Source: Cinclus cinclus (taxonomy: Eukaryota; Chordata; Aves; Passeriformes; Cinclidae). Taken from it: 64,000 bases of DNA. Positions 51,000-64,000 of the stretch are shown one piece after another. The stretch is from positions 22,401,620 through 22,465,619 of the forward strand of contig NC_085046.1 in NCBI RefSeq assembly GCF_963662255.1, written 5' to 3'. How positions within the stretch are numbered: position 1 is the first letter of the stretch; every line of letters begins with the position of its first letter. Under the pieces are notes generated by a model that was not told where the DNA came from, searched no databases, and was given only the letters and a program-made list of their open reading frames with translations. A program made the translations under genes and the position numbers.

Positions 51000-51420
51000 C
51001 TTCTCCCGCGCCATTTTTTGGGTTTCTTTTTTTAAATATTAACACAGATTTATGGTCTGTTTTGTGGTTTAAAGAGCTATTGATTACATGTGGCACAGTT
51101 AGAGCAGTCTCAATTAGATCTGCCACCAAAAGGTGAACTCAGACGGGAATAGGTGAAAGCAAAGACTAGGACAATACTCAGAGAACAGAAACCCCATCAC
51201 ATGACCGAATTATAAAAGACCTTGCTAGTTTTATGTTGCAAAGGAAAGTCTGGGAGAAGGCATAATTTATTTCTTTAAGCATGTCTCCAGGAGGAAAAGG
51301 AGGTTTCTTCTGAAGGGCATGACGACGCAGGGATATAAACCCTGTGAATACATTCACGCTTGACACAAAAAGATCTGGCAATGAAAGGAGGGAGAGTCTC
51401 AGCTGGACTTCTACGAAGTT
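51000..51420. promoter_or_regulatory. Putative conserved non-coding element
   Basis: Non-coding block with a RUNX-like TTGTGGTTT (about 51061), a homeodomain/PBX-like ATTGATTA (about 51079), CAATTAG (about 51111) and a few retained CpGs (for example ATGACGACGCAGG, about 51320). Inference only. Confidence 0.25.
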
Positions 51421-52099
51421 TCTGGGGCCTAAAAACCACAGTTTGAAGCTACTTTTTCATAACTGTATTCATGGAGCGTAATACATACGGTTGTCTACAG
51501 TAGCAGGTAAGTGACTTTGATGAGAAAAGAAAGTGCCTTCTTTAATCACTTTAGCAGTGTTCCTAACACCAAAAATGCCTTCCAAAATAGATTGATGAGG
51601 AATACTGAGGAGTATTTATTCTTTTAAATGTAGTGCAAAGGTGGAAATGAGCTGAGTGTTTATGTTGTCTCACTCCTTCTGAGAATCGTTTTCAGATCCC
51701 ACTTGCATAATTTTTCTGCCTACAGCTGCTTCCACAAACATCTCAGTGGGTGGACTCCATCTAAGAAATCCTTGTGCTTCTGCCAGGATTTCTTTTCTAT
51801 TCCAGCTCCCCACCTTTTAAAGAAATTATAAGTAGTACATGGCAATAATGATTTAGAAAGGATGCTGTCCTCAGGACATAGGAGTTTCTGACAGTGTTTT
51901 ATTAGTTAATGTGGATACCAGCTCTGTAAGAGGATCATTGCTGTTTATTTTTCTAGATGGCTATTATGACTATTCTGGTCTTTTTTGTTTGTAACATTAA
52001 TCTTTGGTGATCCGTATTCTATAGAGTATTTATATACAAATAAACAAAAAGTACAGGATTTTTTTTTTGTGCTGTGTTTTTTATCTGAAAATAAGCAAT

Positions 52100-52570
52100 G
52101 TGTTATAATTCAAATGAAAATCTGCTAAAATGAAGGACCTGCACATCATCCGCATTAAGCATCTTTGGTCCAGCTGAGCACTGATGAGCATTACCATGGG
52201 AAGGTATGTTGCCCAGCTTGCTCACTATGCCTCCCATGGGAGAGCCTACAGAAATGCTGAAAAAGCAGGACCAGAAAAGTGTAGGGATAACTGCACACTC
52301 ATTTACTAGCGTTCCAAGCACTAGCACTCCAAGCGCATTTACTCCATTACCAAACGCTACTAGAACTCCATAAAAATGAAAATAAAACAAGGGTATGGTG
52401 ATGTGATAAAAATACAATGCTGCGTATCAATGTTTCATTCGTAAGAGGAGATTCAATCTCTGTGGAATTACACTGCTCACTGCAATGAAATGGCTGTTGT
52501 ACTAACAAAAGCCAAGCAAGGTCATTATCTGCATTTTCAAGTATTTGAAAAATAAAATGTAGTAGCCTTT
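52100..52570. promoter_or_regulatory. Putative conserved non-coding element with small repeats
   Basis: A block with retained CpGs, a perfect 12-bp palindrome CTCCCATGGGAG (52231-52242), and a 15-bp tandem pair ACTAGCGTTCCAAGC / ACTAGCACTCCAAGC (52305-52334). The minus strand is open for 104 codons (52103-52417) with a hydrophobic reading that matches no family I know. I lean to regulatory DNA rather than a relic exon, but cannot separate the two. Confidence 0.28.
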
Positions 52571-53369
52571 TCATGTATATGTGTTATTTTGTCTGTTCTT
52601 TAGAAACTGTAATAACAGCAGCCTCAGATTGTTATTTTCTTGCCCTTATGGTACCAGAGAAGAAATATACCCTTTGAAAACACACCAAAATAAAAACAGC
52701 ATGAAGGAGGAATTCCCGAGGCTGGTAGCCTGTAAAAAGAGCTACCATCTGTGTTCAGGTGCCAGGAGAAAAAAATACACACCACACTGTTCTATCAGCT
52801 CTGATTAGGCTTAGCTGTACTAGCTCTGAATTTTTTGCACAGTCCATATTTCACATGGATTGGTCAATAATCACACCATATGATATCATTTGTATATATC
52901 AGATCACATTGTCTACTCCATACTGCTATATAATGCATCCCAATGAGGGTATTGTTTCTTGGTACAATAAATTACTAATACATTTAACTGATCATTTTCC
53001 CCATCAATTTTTTCAAATCAGTATCTTTAAGGGAATTCAGGGACAGTTCAGAAAAATTTGTATATTTTGTTAATAGTTTATGGTTTTCTCTGTTTAGTTT
53101 CCTTTAAAGGACTAGGTGGAAAAGCACTTCATTGTTTTGACTCAAGGGTTTTTGGTTTACAAAGCAAAATTCTGACAAAAGCTGTGAACTTCTTCAGTAA
53201 TTGTATGTAAGATCTCAGATACCATCACTGGCTTGAACATTTTTGATTTCTGCTTCCTGGGTTGCCTTGCAAGATATGTGCTGCTTCTCCCTGGCCACAG
53301 CACTGCTTTAGCTTTGTTCTGCTGTAGTTAAATTGCTACCTGGGCATGTTTGTATTGTTGTGTGGGCAT

Positions 53370-53417
53370 GGTGACCTTTGGTAGTAAATCATTGGTGACC
53401 TTTGGTAGTAAATCATT
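53370..53417. repeat. Perfect 24-bp tandem duplication
   Basis: The 24-mer that begins GGTGACCTTTGG and ends AAATCATT occurs twice back to back (53370-53393 and 53394-53417) with no mismatch, which points to a recent event. Confidence 0.97.
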
Positions 53418-56400
53418 TTGACTGGACCAGATTGGTCCAGGCAAGGAACAAACAAATGCATCTTTGTTTTCAATTTAAGACACACAGCAATTTAGGTAAT
53501 TTAAAGTGTGGTTGCAGGAAAGCAAACTGTATGTTTATATTTCATTACCCTAACTTTGATATATCTAGATTTTAAAATTTGTTTATAATATATAAAAATA
53601 TTCATATTTATTTGCATGCATTTGTATGTGTATGTTTATGTATGTGTAGAGCAAAACTCATTCACAAATAGATGTGCATTGCATACATGGTAATAATATA
53701 TTTCCATCATTAGGGAAACATGGGAACACCTATTCTAAGTCAGTCATGTAGGTCCCTCTGAGATCTTTGGAGAGACACAGCCATTTCCAGAGGGTGATCT
53801 ATACTCATCTATTCAAAATGAGAACTTGCCTGCTGATAAATCCTATGTGACTAATTCAGAGCAAACACGTAACATTCAGAATGCTAAAGTTAGGGACTGG
53901 AAACCCAAACCAACTTTGTTCCCAAAAGAGCACTCTTTTGTGGAGCTGACTGATCATGCACCACTTCTGGTTCCTACTCTTGTTTTTTGTGGTGGTGATA
54001 ATAGTGATGGTGGATACCATCAAATTAGAAAATATGTTTTCCACTTTAAATTAGAAAGTTTTGTGGGTTTTTATAATGGTTATGGTAGTTGTTAAAGCGG
54101 AAATTGCTCATGTTGCAAATTCATCTTTTTTTGTTTGTCTGTTTAATTTTCTCCTTAAAAATGTCTTTAAAGCATATAATTGTATAAATGTGACTTGGTC
54201 ACTGAAATCACTGGGTGGACTTTAAAATAATGAGGGCAGAAGGAGAAGGGAGGAGAAGAATTCATGAGATCTACAGTAAAGAGAATTATTAATCTGCTGA
54301 AATATGTGCCTCTGTTACTATTGGCTCTATGAAAAACTTATTTCACATGTTATAATGTGCAGCCTAAAACTGAAAAAATACAAATGGGTGTGGAAACCTA
54401 AATTTGTACAGCATATGAACACTTCAATCTCTTAAGAAGGCATGTGTAGAATAAAATGTAAATTAGATCTGGGGGAAAAAAAGGAAACCCATAAGAGAAT
54501 CAAAATTAAAACCCAAAGATCACGTGTCCTGGTTTAATGGTGAAATTTGGCAATAACACCTCTGGGAGCTTCTGAAAGGAAAACTCAGATTCTTGGCTTA
54601 ATGTGTAGCACAGGGATTGCCTTGGACATAAATTTTATCTCTGCCTTTCCAGTACATTTTCAGAGTCAAATTCCAGCACTGTCTGAGAGAATGTTAGTGT
54701 TTCTCTACAGTGATGGTTTGAATCAATAGTTCATATTATAAGCAACGAAAATAATTCTGATGAAGGTCTTTGCTTAAGTAAAACAAGTGGAGAACATGCT
54801 GTGTGTAATGCAGGCTTGTTCCTGAGCTACTGTAAAATAGCATGCAATGCTTTGCAAATTTGAAGGATGTGGTAAGTGCACTAAAAGAAGTGATAACTGC
54901 ACTTTTGGAGATAGTAATAATCTGGTAAAAAAAATCATTAACTAAGTTAGGAGCATTTTGCTGTTATCTTGGGTGAGAGGGTTTAGGGCTAAAGTAATTT
55001 GCAAAGCTAATCTAGTTCAGTGATCCGCAGGCTGTGACCTTTGACAACCCTCCTGGTGATGGGAAGAATAGAGCATCTGGATGCCAGGAAGATAAGAAGG
55101 TTGGGAAGGCAGCTGGGTCTGCAAGAAAAAGCAACCAAACTCCAGTCTGTGAGGTTAGTAAATATGTCTTCTGTTTAGGTAGATGATAGATAATTTGGAT
55201 GCATTAGCACCGAATTTTCAAAAGTTGCTCTTGAATTAATATGCTTCAGTTTCACAGAGGCCAAACTAAGAAACCGTGCCAATTTTCATAGCTTCAAAGA
55301 TATATTGCTTTCTAAATTAGATAAACAGATCTTCCAAAAATTATGTCAACTATGCGTCAAGTTGGCATTAAAAAAGAGAAACACCCTATGTCAGTGTCAT
55401 TGAAATAAACAAGTTAGCAGCTAGTCGTAAAGGCCATGAAGGGAGTAATTTAGGAGAATATGAGTTCCTGACTCCGGAATTCCAGTTCTCTGACCCAAAC
55501 AACAGCACTCCCACACACTGGGGAATGTGAGTATGTAATAAGCAAGGGAGTGCCAAAGCTGAAAAGTTGTATCAAAAAGGCCAAAGTCACAGGAAACTGA
55601 AGATTTGGATCTGAATTTAAAATTAACCACTCTGGCCTCTGTCTAAAATTAGGTCTGACTCCCCTGAGTTTTGGGTAGAGCTCAGCATTGTGTGGCAGGG
55701 AAGTCATTGAGAAGAGGCAAAAATGAAATGGCAATAGACACCCAGGAGGGCAAGAGGGATATTGCTGTAGTTGAGAGATGCTGCTGAAGACAGGGATTGT
55801 TTTCAAGGCAACTGGATGCAGAGAACAACTTGGAGAATTGAGAGGGGATGAATAAAGTGGAAAGAACTTATGTTTCATGATGGTTCTCATATGCCATCAA
55901 AACATTGCCTAGTTTAAGCGATTAAGGCAGGTTTGGCACCAAATTGCTCTAAAACGAAAATATCGAAAACGAAAGCTGCTTTTAATTTTGCAGATATGAA
56001 TCCCAGACATTATTCAGATATCAGTGTCATTTTTTAATCAAGCTGCTCTATTCTGAAAGCACAGACACTTCTCAGTCTCTCCAGGGAGATAAGTCTCCTC
56101 TTTAGTCTGGTTCCAATCTCAGGAAAAAACAGGTAGAGATATAAACTACAAGTTGCTTGTATGAACAACCTTATGTCCAAACCTCTAGAGCTTTATCCAT
56201 CACTATTGAAATATACTCTTAAAACAAAATACTCAATGGGGTGTAGAAACAACTATTAACATTTATTGCTGCTTTTTGATACTGACTTCACTGAGCTAAG
56301 AATAATGATGACATTTCGAAACTTCAAAAGATTTATGGAGGCCAAATATTTGTTTCTTTTTACTAAGGTCTTCAATGTATCTCCACCATTTTTAGAAGCC

Positions 56401-59400
56401 ATAATTTTGGTGAAAATTCTTTCTTAAAGGCTTTTTTTTTTACTATGTTAGTGGTCTTGAGATTAATACTGCTAATGAGACAGAAAAAAATCTTAATGCT
56501 GTATTACGGTTGGGGATCATTTTAGGAAGACTTGAAAAAGAAGCCAGCCTTCCCCTTGTTATTATGAAGTATGTCCATCATGGTTTCATGAAAGATGCAT
56601 CTCACTGTATAAAAACCAATCAGATGAAGTGCTCTAGTTGCAGCTGTGATTGTAATGGGGAGTGACACACCCTCCAAAGTCAGAAAAAAATAATAAAGAA
56701 AAGACTATCCCAAATTCTTTTAAAGGTCAAATGTAGATTCAAGTTTTCAGCTGGAAGCCAAATGCAGGAGGACATCACCATGGAGTCTGGGAATTTTCCA
56801 TTTGGGATCCCTGTTTTGAAGCAGATTAATCTCTCTGTAATGCAACTATTGACACAAATGCACACAATGCAAACATTGACACAAATACCAAAGAGAAAGG
56901 AAAGATCCAGATCCGTATCTGAAGTTTACATTTGCCTAATTTCTGGTCTCCTGATGCAGGGACAACCATAATAAGTGCAGGCCATAGATGATCTGGAGGC
57001 AGTGCTATGCCTTCTTCCTCTTTTTTTTCCTTACCCTCTTATTTTCTTTCAATCCAAGCCTGGCTGAAAGATATTACTCCTGCTGTGAAAACAGTGTATG
57101 TCATCAGATTTCTTAACAAATTTTCTTCCATGATTTATGGTCATGGAAAGGAGTTTGAAGACTTTCCGAAAGACATCCTTCTTAGTCCTTCCTTCAATCC
57201 TTTTGGAAGGCTTGGGATGGAAAAACTAAACCCTAGAGAAAAAAATAAGAAAAATTGCAGGAAATTGTTTCTTTTAGAATAAAAATAGAGAAAAGATGGA
57301 ATAATGTCTAAAAAGATGTTATTACTGATTTATTTTATTGCTGCATTTACTGTTTCATTTCAGTGGTTTAAAACCACATTCAATGATGAGCAGTATTCCC
57401 AGTGAAAAGATTAGGTATTTCCAGTGCATTTATTCTCTAACTAAACTTGCCAATGTTATGGCAACTATAATTCCAATATTTTTTGGGCCAAATTTATTGT
57501 TAGCATATAATACTTCACTGCATTGTATTACATCACCGTGAATGCATGTATGGGGATGTCATGTACATTTTCAAGGTTTTAATTTAGAAATATGGGGGTT
57601 TTGTGTTAGAGCTCAGGATACCAACTGTTTGGGGCCTGTATGGTTAATATTTCCTTTAGTTTACATGACAATATGGCAATGCTCTCCAGTTTATTTTTCC
57701 CCTGGTCTGTTTGATAGAGGAACTGTCAGGGAAAATTGCTTTTTCTTTTACGGGTAGAAAACCTCCATTTAAAGCACTAGCCTCTTCCTAATTTAATATT
57801 TTTTTAAGTATATTTTTTGTATTTTCTACACACATATAGGATCTATTGGTGTATTCCTCGTCATTAAAGCAAAAAAACCTCTACGTATATTTCAATCACT
57901 CCTCAAATTTTCTATTTAAAAAAGAAAAAAAAAGGAATGAAGAAAATTTGTTTGGTGGGGTTTTTATTATGAGAATTTTATGTCTTTTATGTCCCTGTGT
58001 AAGAACTCTAGATCTCCCTCGGGGCCACAGTAATTTATTTAGAAATTACCTCTTCATCTTTCAGGAGTCTTACAGTTATCTTTAAATACTGTCTTACAAC
58101 CAATTTCTTTCACCACTACCCAAATGCTATAAAATTTGGGCAAAAACTCTTAACTCTACCCCAGAACTTCAGTCAAGACCAAATATATTATATGTGATCT
58201 TGTAAGAACATTATAATGATTCAATGAGGAAGAACTGTATTTTTTAATGTTACAGAATGAAACTCAAGTAAAAGACTGGAAGAAACATCACATAGGGGAC
58301 ATAATATAATACATTGACAGAAGGGCTGGGCCTTGTGGCAATGGAGTTGTGGTTGAGCAGAAGAAAGACAATGAAAAGATTTTCAAACTATTAAAAATGT
58401 ACATCAGAGCAGGGTAGTCTTCACAGAAGGTCTTCACTGGAAAATGCAGTCTACACAACTGAGGTATGACCACAATTGGGACTGTCGTTTGGATTTTACA
58501 GAAATCCTTTATTACTTTTCAATTAGTACATTATGGTGGGACAGAAAGGAAAAAGGTGCTCATGCAGGGGAAGAGCACATTCAGGACTACACTGCTTGTT
58601 CCATGGAAGAGTATTTTTCTCTTCACAAAAAAAAAAAATCTAGATCCTCATTCTGCTACATAAAGGTCAAGTGGTTTTGCCAAGGATTCTCAGGCATCAG
58701 AATTACCCCAAATGTATACAGCAAGGCTGCTGCAGTAAAAATACTGCAGTCAGTAAAATATTTTATGTGCAAGATTTATCTGTGTTTTCCAATTTTTTAT
58801 CCTAAACTAACAGTGGTATATTATGGATCAAGCAACTAATACCAGACATTTGTATTATGTCATGCAACATCCACTTGACATCTCATGATTTCCCACTTAG
58901 CCAAGTTCTTTTGTCACATAAGTGGTGTTTGGGAAGAAAACCCAGTTTCAAAATCCCCAATCTAAACAAGCTTATACAGTGATAGGGTATAAATGTATGT
59001 GTCCTATTCACATGCTATTCATCCTTTTCAGGTTTATTCCTAAGAGAGTTCCTGCATTACACATACACATAGCTTGAGCTATATAACCTTTTCCAAGACC
59101 AGCTTCTGCAGCTCTGTCTGGATGCTTTCTGTGTAGGTACCAAGTCCTCAGATTCACAAGTAATTGGCAACCTTTCATACCGGCATTCACAATTCCAATT
59201 AAACTCTCAGTTGTTTGTCACAATATACATTTCTCATTTAGATTATTCTCATCAAAATCTGCAGATGGAAGCTGCAGGGTAATTGCACGTATTCTGAGGA
59301 ATACAAGTGAGAATTTTAATTGTTACTGTAAGGTTTCTCCTCATCATCCTTCAGTCCCTTATACGTTTTGTGTAGTGGTAAAGTGACAGCTGCTGAGCCG

Positions 59401-62400
59401 GGTTTTTAAAATGCATGTCTATCTGTCAGTTCCAATGTGTCTCACAGTGGCATGCATTAACTTATCATCCTTGAAAGTACAAAAAGATTATGCTACGGTG
59501 AAATGTTAACAAGGTCATATCATATACACACTAGCTCATTGCACTTCTCTTCTTTCATTGCTCCTATTAGGCATTATTCCATGTCATGCATAAATAATGT
59601 CGCTCCAGAGAGAAAGTCAGTGTACTTTATATTACTGGTGCTGCCATGCCGTAGAGACAGCGTGAACTTCTGCAGTGAATGTCAGAGCATGGCACTTGCT
59701 AAATTATTGGTACCTAGCCATCAAAGACATGTCTAGTGCATGAATACAGGTATTCATTAATAGATTACTTTCTGCTTTGCATTGCCACAGCAGCAGCTAT
59801 ATTGAGGTAGTTTTCACATAAATGAGGTTTGGCAAATCGTTGCCTGGCACCCATGCATCTGGTTTGATGGGGCTGTTGTGCAGTATGTCAGACTGTACTG
59901 GGCAAACCGTGTGGAAGGTCAGAAGAGCATTAAAAGTGGGCAATTTGTGCACCAAGGAAATATTTCGCAAGCAGAAAGTTTCAGCTACTCTAACAGAGAG
60001 CCAGAGATAAATATTTTTCCCTCCATACGATTCTGCAGTGCTATGGTGAACGTGCCAGTACATCTGCTGAAAGAGCTCAGCTCCTCCCTGCTCCTCTGCT
60101 CCCAAAGATCACCAACAGCAGGCTGAGACCTCTACAGAATCCCAGCTCCAGATTTTCCAGCTGATACCATTTGGTTCCTCTGAAATCTGTCTGTGTGGGC
60201 TATCTAGGCCTGCTGCCTGCTTCCCACCCTTTTTTATTCCCTCCAGATGGACAACTGTGAATTTTAGGCCAGATATTCCTAGCAGGTGTTTGGTAAGAGA
60301 TTCACTTCAGTGTTTGACCCACAAATAAATTACCACCCACATGCAAATTTCAGGTTTATTTGTAAGTAAATCTAATATGATCCATGAGCTTTTGCTTTAA
60401 CATCTGTCACAGTCCCTTTTTGCTGGTGTAGTTTTTCAAATCTATGTGTATTTTTCAGGAAATCTTGTTTTTTCCAGGTCTAGCTTAAGTCAAAGTTATC
60501 TATAGCAAATACTTTATTCCCATGGGTAGCAAACAGCAACAATGACCAATTCCAAATGGAGCCCTAGAGGTCAGCGTAGGGTGAAGGGGAATAGAGAAAT
60601 TTTGTTGTTAGTAGAGAACAAAAACACCTGCTGTATTGTTATGACTAATACCGAAAATACTGCTTGGTTTATTTCAGCTTTAATGGATGTTTTTGCACAA
60701 GTAGACAGGCATTTTAGTTTACTTGATAATTATGGGAAAGGAAATCTAATGCAAAATCCAGTTCAAACCAATTGCAAGATGAATTTGTTTAAAATACAGT
60801 TGCAGGTACTGCAGGTTTCCCACCACAAGCACATCTGCATCCAGTCCAAGAGCCCCTGAATTTGCTGTTATCCAGAAATGCTTGCTGTTATAATGGCAAA
60901 GAAGAATTTAATGTTGACTTGGTGAAATACAGATGAGTCACTTTGGCGATGTAACTCGTACAGTGTTTGGTGGTCTTTGCAATGAATTTGGATTCTATGC
61001 TTGTAACACCGTGAGGCTTTAATAAATCTACAAGAAAATTAACACAGACAGGAATAGATATGCAGGGAGTGATTTATTGTTGTTCTCTGTTAGGCTGCTA
61101 GCAATAGCTGATATTTATAGTTCTCAGTTTGAAGAAGAAAAATGTCGGTTTCTGGGTCTGGAAAGATGGAAATTCCTGGAATAGAAGACTGTGAAATGGG
61201 TGGCAACCCCTCTGAGTGTGGCATCCTTCTCTGGGGTTTCATTTCTTCCCTGAGACCATGAGGTAAAACCATTTTAAACTCAGGACTTCTATTTCATTGT
61301 AAATCCCAAACACCAAATGATCCTCTCTGGGGCAAGCCAGAGAGTGAGAAATGAAGCAGGTGTTTTAGGAATCAAAGACCCTCGGCTCAGGAGAAACTAT
61401 CACCTCTTGAGGGCTCAGAGGAGAAGCAGCCACACTTCTCCTACTTCCCATAGATATCCTCATTGATACAAAGCAGAGTCATGTTGGGTTTGATCAGGAG
61501 ATGCAGTTTTTGGAACTCGGGGTCTCATGAGCAGCGTTACAGTGGGACTCTGGTAGGAATAGAGCCCAGAAAGCCCAGGAGCATTTGGGATGAGGGATTT
61601 CTCATGATGAAGCAGCTAAGCCACAGATTGAAGTTTGTCCTTCAGGCAAACCATAAGACAGTTTAGTGTGAAGCCTGGCAGTTCTCTGGTGTGCCTTGGA
61701 CTTCATTTTACTGCATTTTCTTCTCAGATGACTTCTTTACATAAAAAATCTTCAGCTTAGCTGGAACTATCACTTTCAGATCAAAAACATTTCATCAAAT
61801 TATTCTTGACCAGCTCTACCACTGAGTCTATTTGGATTGTGTTACTTTGGGAGAGTCTCAATAAAAGCAGACTATCTAATTTCACTTCAGTTTATAGTTT
61901 CTAGCATGTATGTTTGAAAAATGAAACTCCTGTCCCCAGTACAATCCCAGTTTCAACATTTGTTTCATTTTGGGAAATAATATTTAAAACTATGAACAAA
62001 TTGATTTAATTTGGTTTGCATTTAAGTCATCAAGATACCAGAAATGGACTTCAATTTTACTGTGAAATTGTTCAAATTTTGACAAAATCTCCTCTGGAAA
62101 AGTACCACAGGCTATTTTTTCTTGTTTCTAATGTAGTTATTTTCTGCTACTCAGAGGCTGCTAAAATTAATCCATACTTTCAAATCAGGAAATATTATTC
62201 CTCCAATGAATTATCTTTGAATAATAAAAGGCAATTGTAAATTTTTGTCCTGTATCTTCTCTTCATCCTTTCCACCTGAGCTCTTCAAATTTCCAGCTTA
62301 ACTTCTCCCATGGAGCAGCCATGGTGGTCCTACTAGATGTCTTGTTTGGATGAGAAACAACACAGCTGGGTCTTTCAAAAGAACTTAAACAAGAGGAGGA

Positions 62401-64000
62401 GATGTATGAATCTGAATTTCCCTGGACTCTCTGCATCCTATTTCAGGGTTTCCTGGGGGAGAATTCCACATGTGGCAACTGGACTAACCAAAAATAATGC
62501 TGGCACATGCAGATATGTACCATCACCAAAATAAATTGATCAGGAATGAAAATCTGCTGTGTGTACTGTCACTTTTTCCACAGCCACTGTTGTTTCACAA
62601 AGTTTTGCCTTGTATGTAACTTGCTACTCCGTGTCAATTTTAAACACAGGTCATTACTCCCTTGTTTTATAAACTGTCATTTTACTTGATGTATTTAATT
62701 AAAGGTTAATGATGTAGTATGACTAATACTAAATTTCTACTAAATACAGGCCATTTTTGTAGTATGACTAATGCTTTTGGACTTGGACTTCCAGATAGCC
62801 TCTGGAAGTATATTAATTTCTGTAGTTCCTACAGTGAAGAGGATTATTAGCAAAATGCAGAAGTCCAGCTCTTTTACAAGGGGGAATTCAGCACATAGTC
62901 TGATATACTTATGACTTCAAGAAAGCAAAACTGGGGAAGGTTTATTTTTTTGTGGTGAAGGTGATGTTTGATTGCTGTTGAATACTTTTCATGTATTTTT
63001 TATAGTTAAAATTCAATATTCACTGAAGGATCAAAGCACAACAGGCCAGATATTACTCTCAGATGTATATGCTTGGCTCATACTTTTTCTGGGATCATCT
63101 GAAATTTGAGGTACAGCCTTTTGCATTGGGCGCTTTGTAACCCAGTGGAAATGAGGAGCTGCTGCTCCACTTGGCAGCAATGTCCCCCTGGTTGCTCTCT
63201 CATTGCACACCTCGTACCAGTGGTACCACTGGGTTCACATGCAGCTCCCGAAGAAGCAGGAAGCAGGCAGAGGAAAGGAATGGATCTCTCTGGGGTACTG
63301 AGTTTCTTAGAACTGCTTCAGGTTCACAGTCCCTCATGTTAGCTCCTCACAGCTTCTGCCAAAGCAGCTCCTCCTCATTTTTGCACATTCCACACCCTCT
63401 CACTTCCCATCTTTTAATCTGACAAGTTCACCTATTGTAAACAGGTCCCACAGTGCAATCCTGGTGGTGCCAGGCACTGGCATGTCTAACCCCCGCAGGC
63501 TCTGTCCTGGGCACTGAATGAGTCCCCCTGCTCCTGCCAGGCAGTGCAGGGGACCTGTGCCATGACAGCTGCCCACAGGCCCAGTTCCCATACCCAACAC
63601 ACCCATCTGGAAGGGGCTGCAGGGATTTCTGTTCTGTTTGGGCTAAACACCACTTTTCCTACCATGCTGTTTAGTGCACAGGGTCTTGCATTTGCCGGGC
63701 TGGCTGCTCAGACACAGCTGCCCCTTGTAAATCCCTCCAGATTTTTGCTGTATTAGCCCAGTCATGCCCAGTGGTTAAAGACAGCCAAGCCTGACTATCT
63801 TAGATAGACAGCAAAGCTTGTCTATCAACTGGGACAAAAAAGACAGGAACTTCACTTCTCCACCTTCCAATGTACGTTCAAATGCATTTTAACTCTGTCA
63901 CAGGTATTGTTGGAACACAGCAGACTCCAGATTTTCTTCTCTACTGTAAGCACTGGAATACAAAGTCATTGTGAGAGTCACTTCCTTTCTAATCAAAATA
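53418..64000. other. Intergenic, no gene seen
   Basis: AT-rich. The longest open frame, 55450-55890 minus (146 codons), is low in motif content and unsupported. The stretch 59800-60130 keeps several CpGs and looks like conserved non-coding DNA. A 15-bp direct repeat TGTAGTATGACTAAT occurs at 62713 and 62758, and a small hairpin lies at 63803-63826. No RNA gene was recognised. Confidence 0.5.

Larger units (their letters stand above)
42899..53369. other. Intergenic, no gene; several conserved-looking blocks
   Basis: No coding gene recognised. It contains short tandem repeats at 43644-43676 and 44493-44555, a 14-A run near 48672-48685, and three stretches with regulatory character that are listed separately (50040-50500, 51000-51420, 52100-52570). 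Confidence 0.5.

Noticed and set aside
54525..54760. Possible second LTR starting TGTCCTGGTTTAATGG
   Set aside because: The first bases resemble an LTR terminus, but I found no 3' CA end with a matching target duplication, and the rest is unremarkable. It could be a truncated old LTR; a repeat search would decide.
55450..55890. 146-codon minus-strand open frame
   Set aside because: Length is within chance for this many kilobases, with no domain or signal sequence.
1..64000. CRISPR arrays, bacterial operons, tRNA/rRNA genes, intact retroviral genes
   Set aside because: None seen. The base composition, repeat types and the single intronless vertebrate receptor gene exclude a prokaryotic or phage source, and no retroviral coding frame accompanies the solo LTR.

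Overview
The window looks like avian nuclear DNA, most likely from a songbird-type genome. It is AT-rich, nearly repeat-free and gene-poor, with one compact vertebrate gene, simple (CAAA/CCAAA) tracts, and a solo LTR that begins with the TGTCCTGGTTT terminus I associate with passerine endogenous retroviruses. The species call is inference. The vertebrate call is firm, because the one intact gene is an unmistakable Frizzled-1.

Layout. Positions 1-20.2 kb are intergenic. They hold a 700-bp solo LTR at 1680-2379, flanked by a perfect 6-bp target duplication, a few microsatellites, and (18.9-19.5 kb, minus strand) a decayed stretch that reads like the TNF-homology domain of a TNFSF8/CD30L-type cytokine. 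From about 20.3 to 21.1 kb the sequence gains CpGs and TAATTA motifs and looks like upstream regulatory DNA. A strong CpG island starts near 21.2 kb. It contains a CCAAT/GC-box cluster, a CGGCA pentanucleotide array, CGG-rich leader sequence and a 31-codon upstream ORF that stops two bases before the main start. FZD1 is a single uninterrupted coding exon at 22202-23959 (585 aa). Its 3' UTR carries a Pumilio-type site, homopolymer runs, a second GC-rich island with GGGGCC-type repeats, and at least two usable poly(A) signals (25085 and 25755). From about 25.8 to 64 kb I found no convincing gene, only simple repeats, short tandem duplications and several stretches that resemble conserved non-coding elements (50.0-50.5, 51.0-51.4, 52.1-52.6, 59.8-60.1 kb).

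How it works together: the window is essentially one developmental Wnt-receptor gene inside a large non-coding domain, the usual arrangement for Frizzled genes controlled by distant enhancers. No bacterial, phage, CRISPR or intact viral coding system is present. The most unusual items are the TNF-ligand-like relic, the near-abutting uORF with a GCG-encoded alanine run, and the GGGGCC-like array in the 3' UTR.
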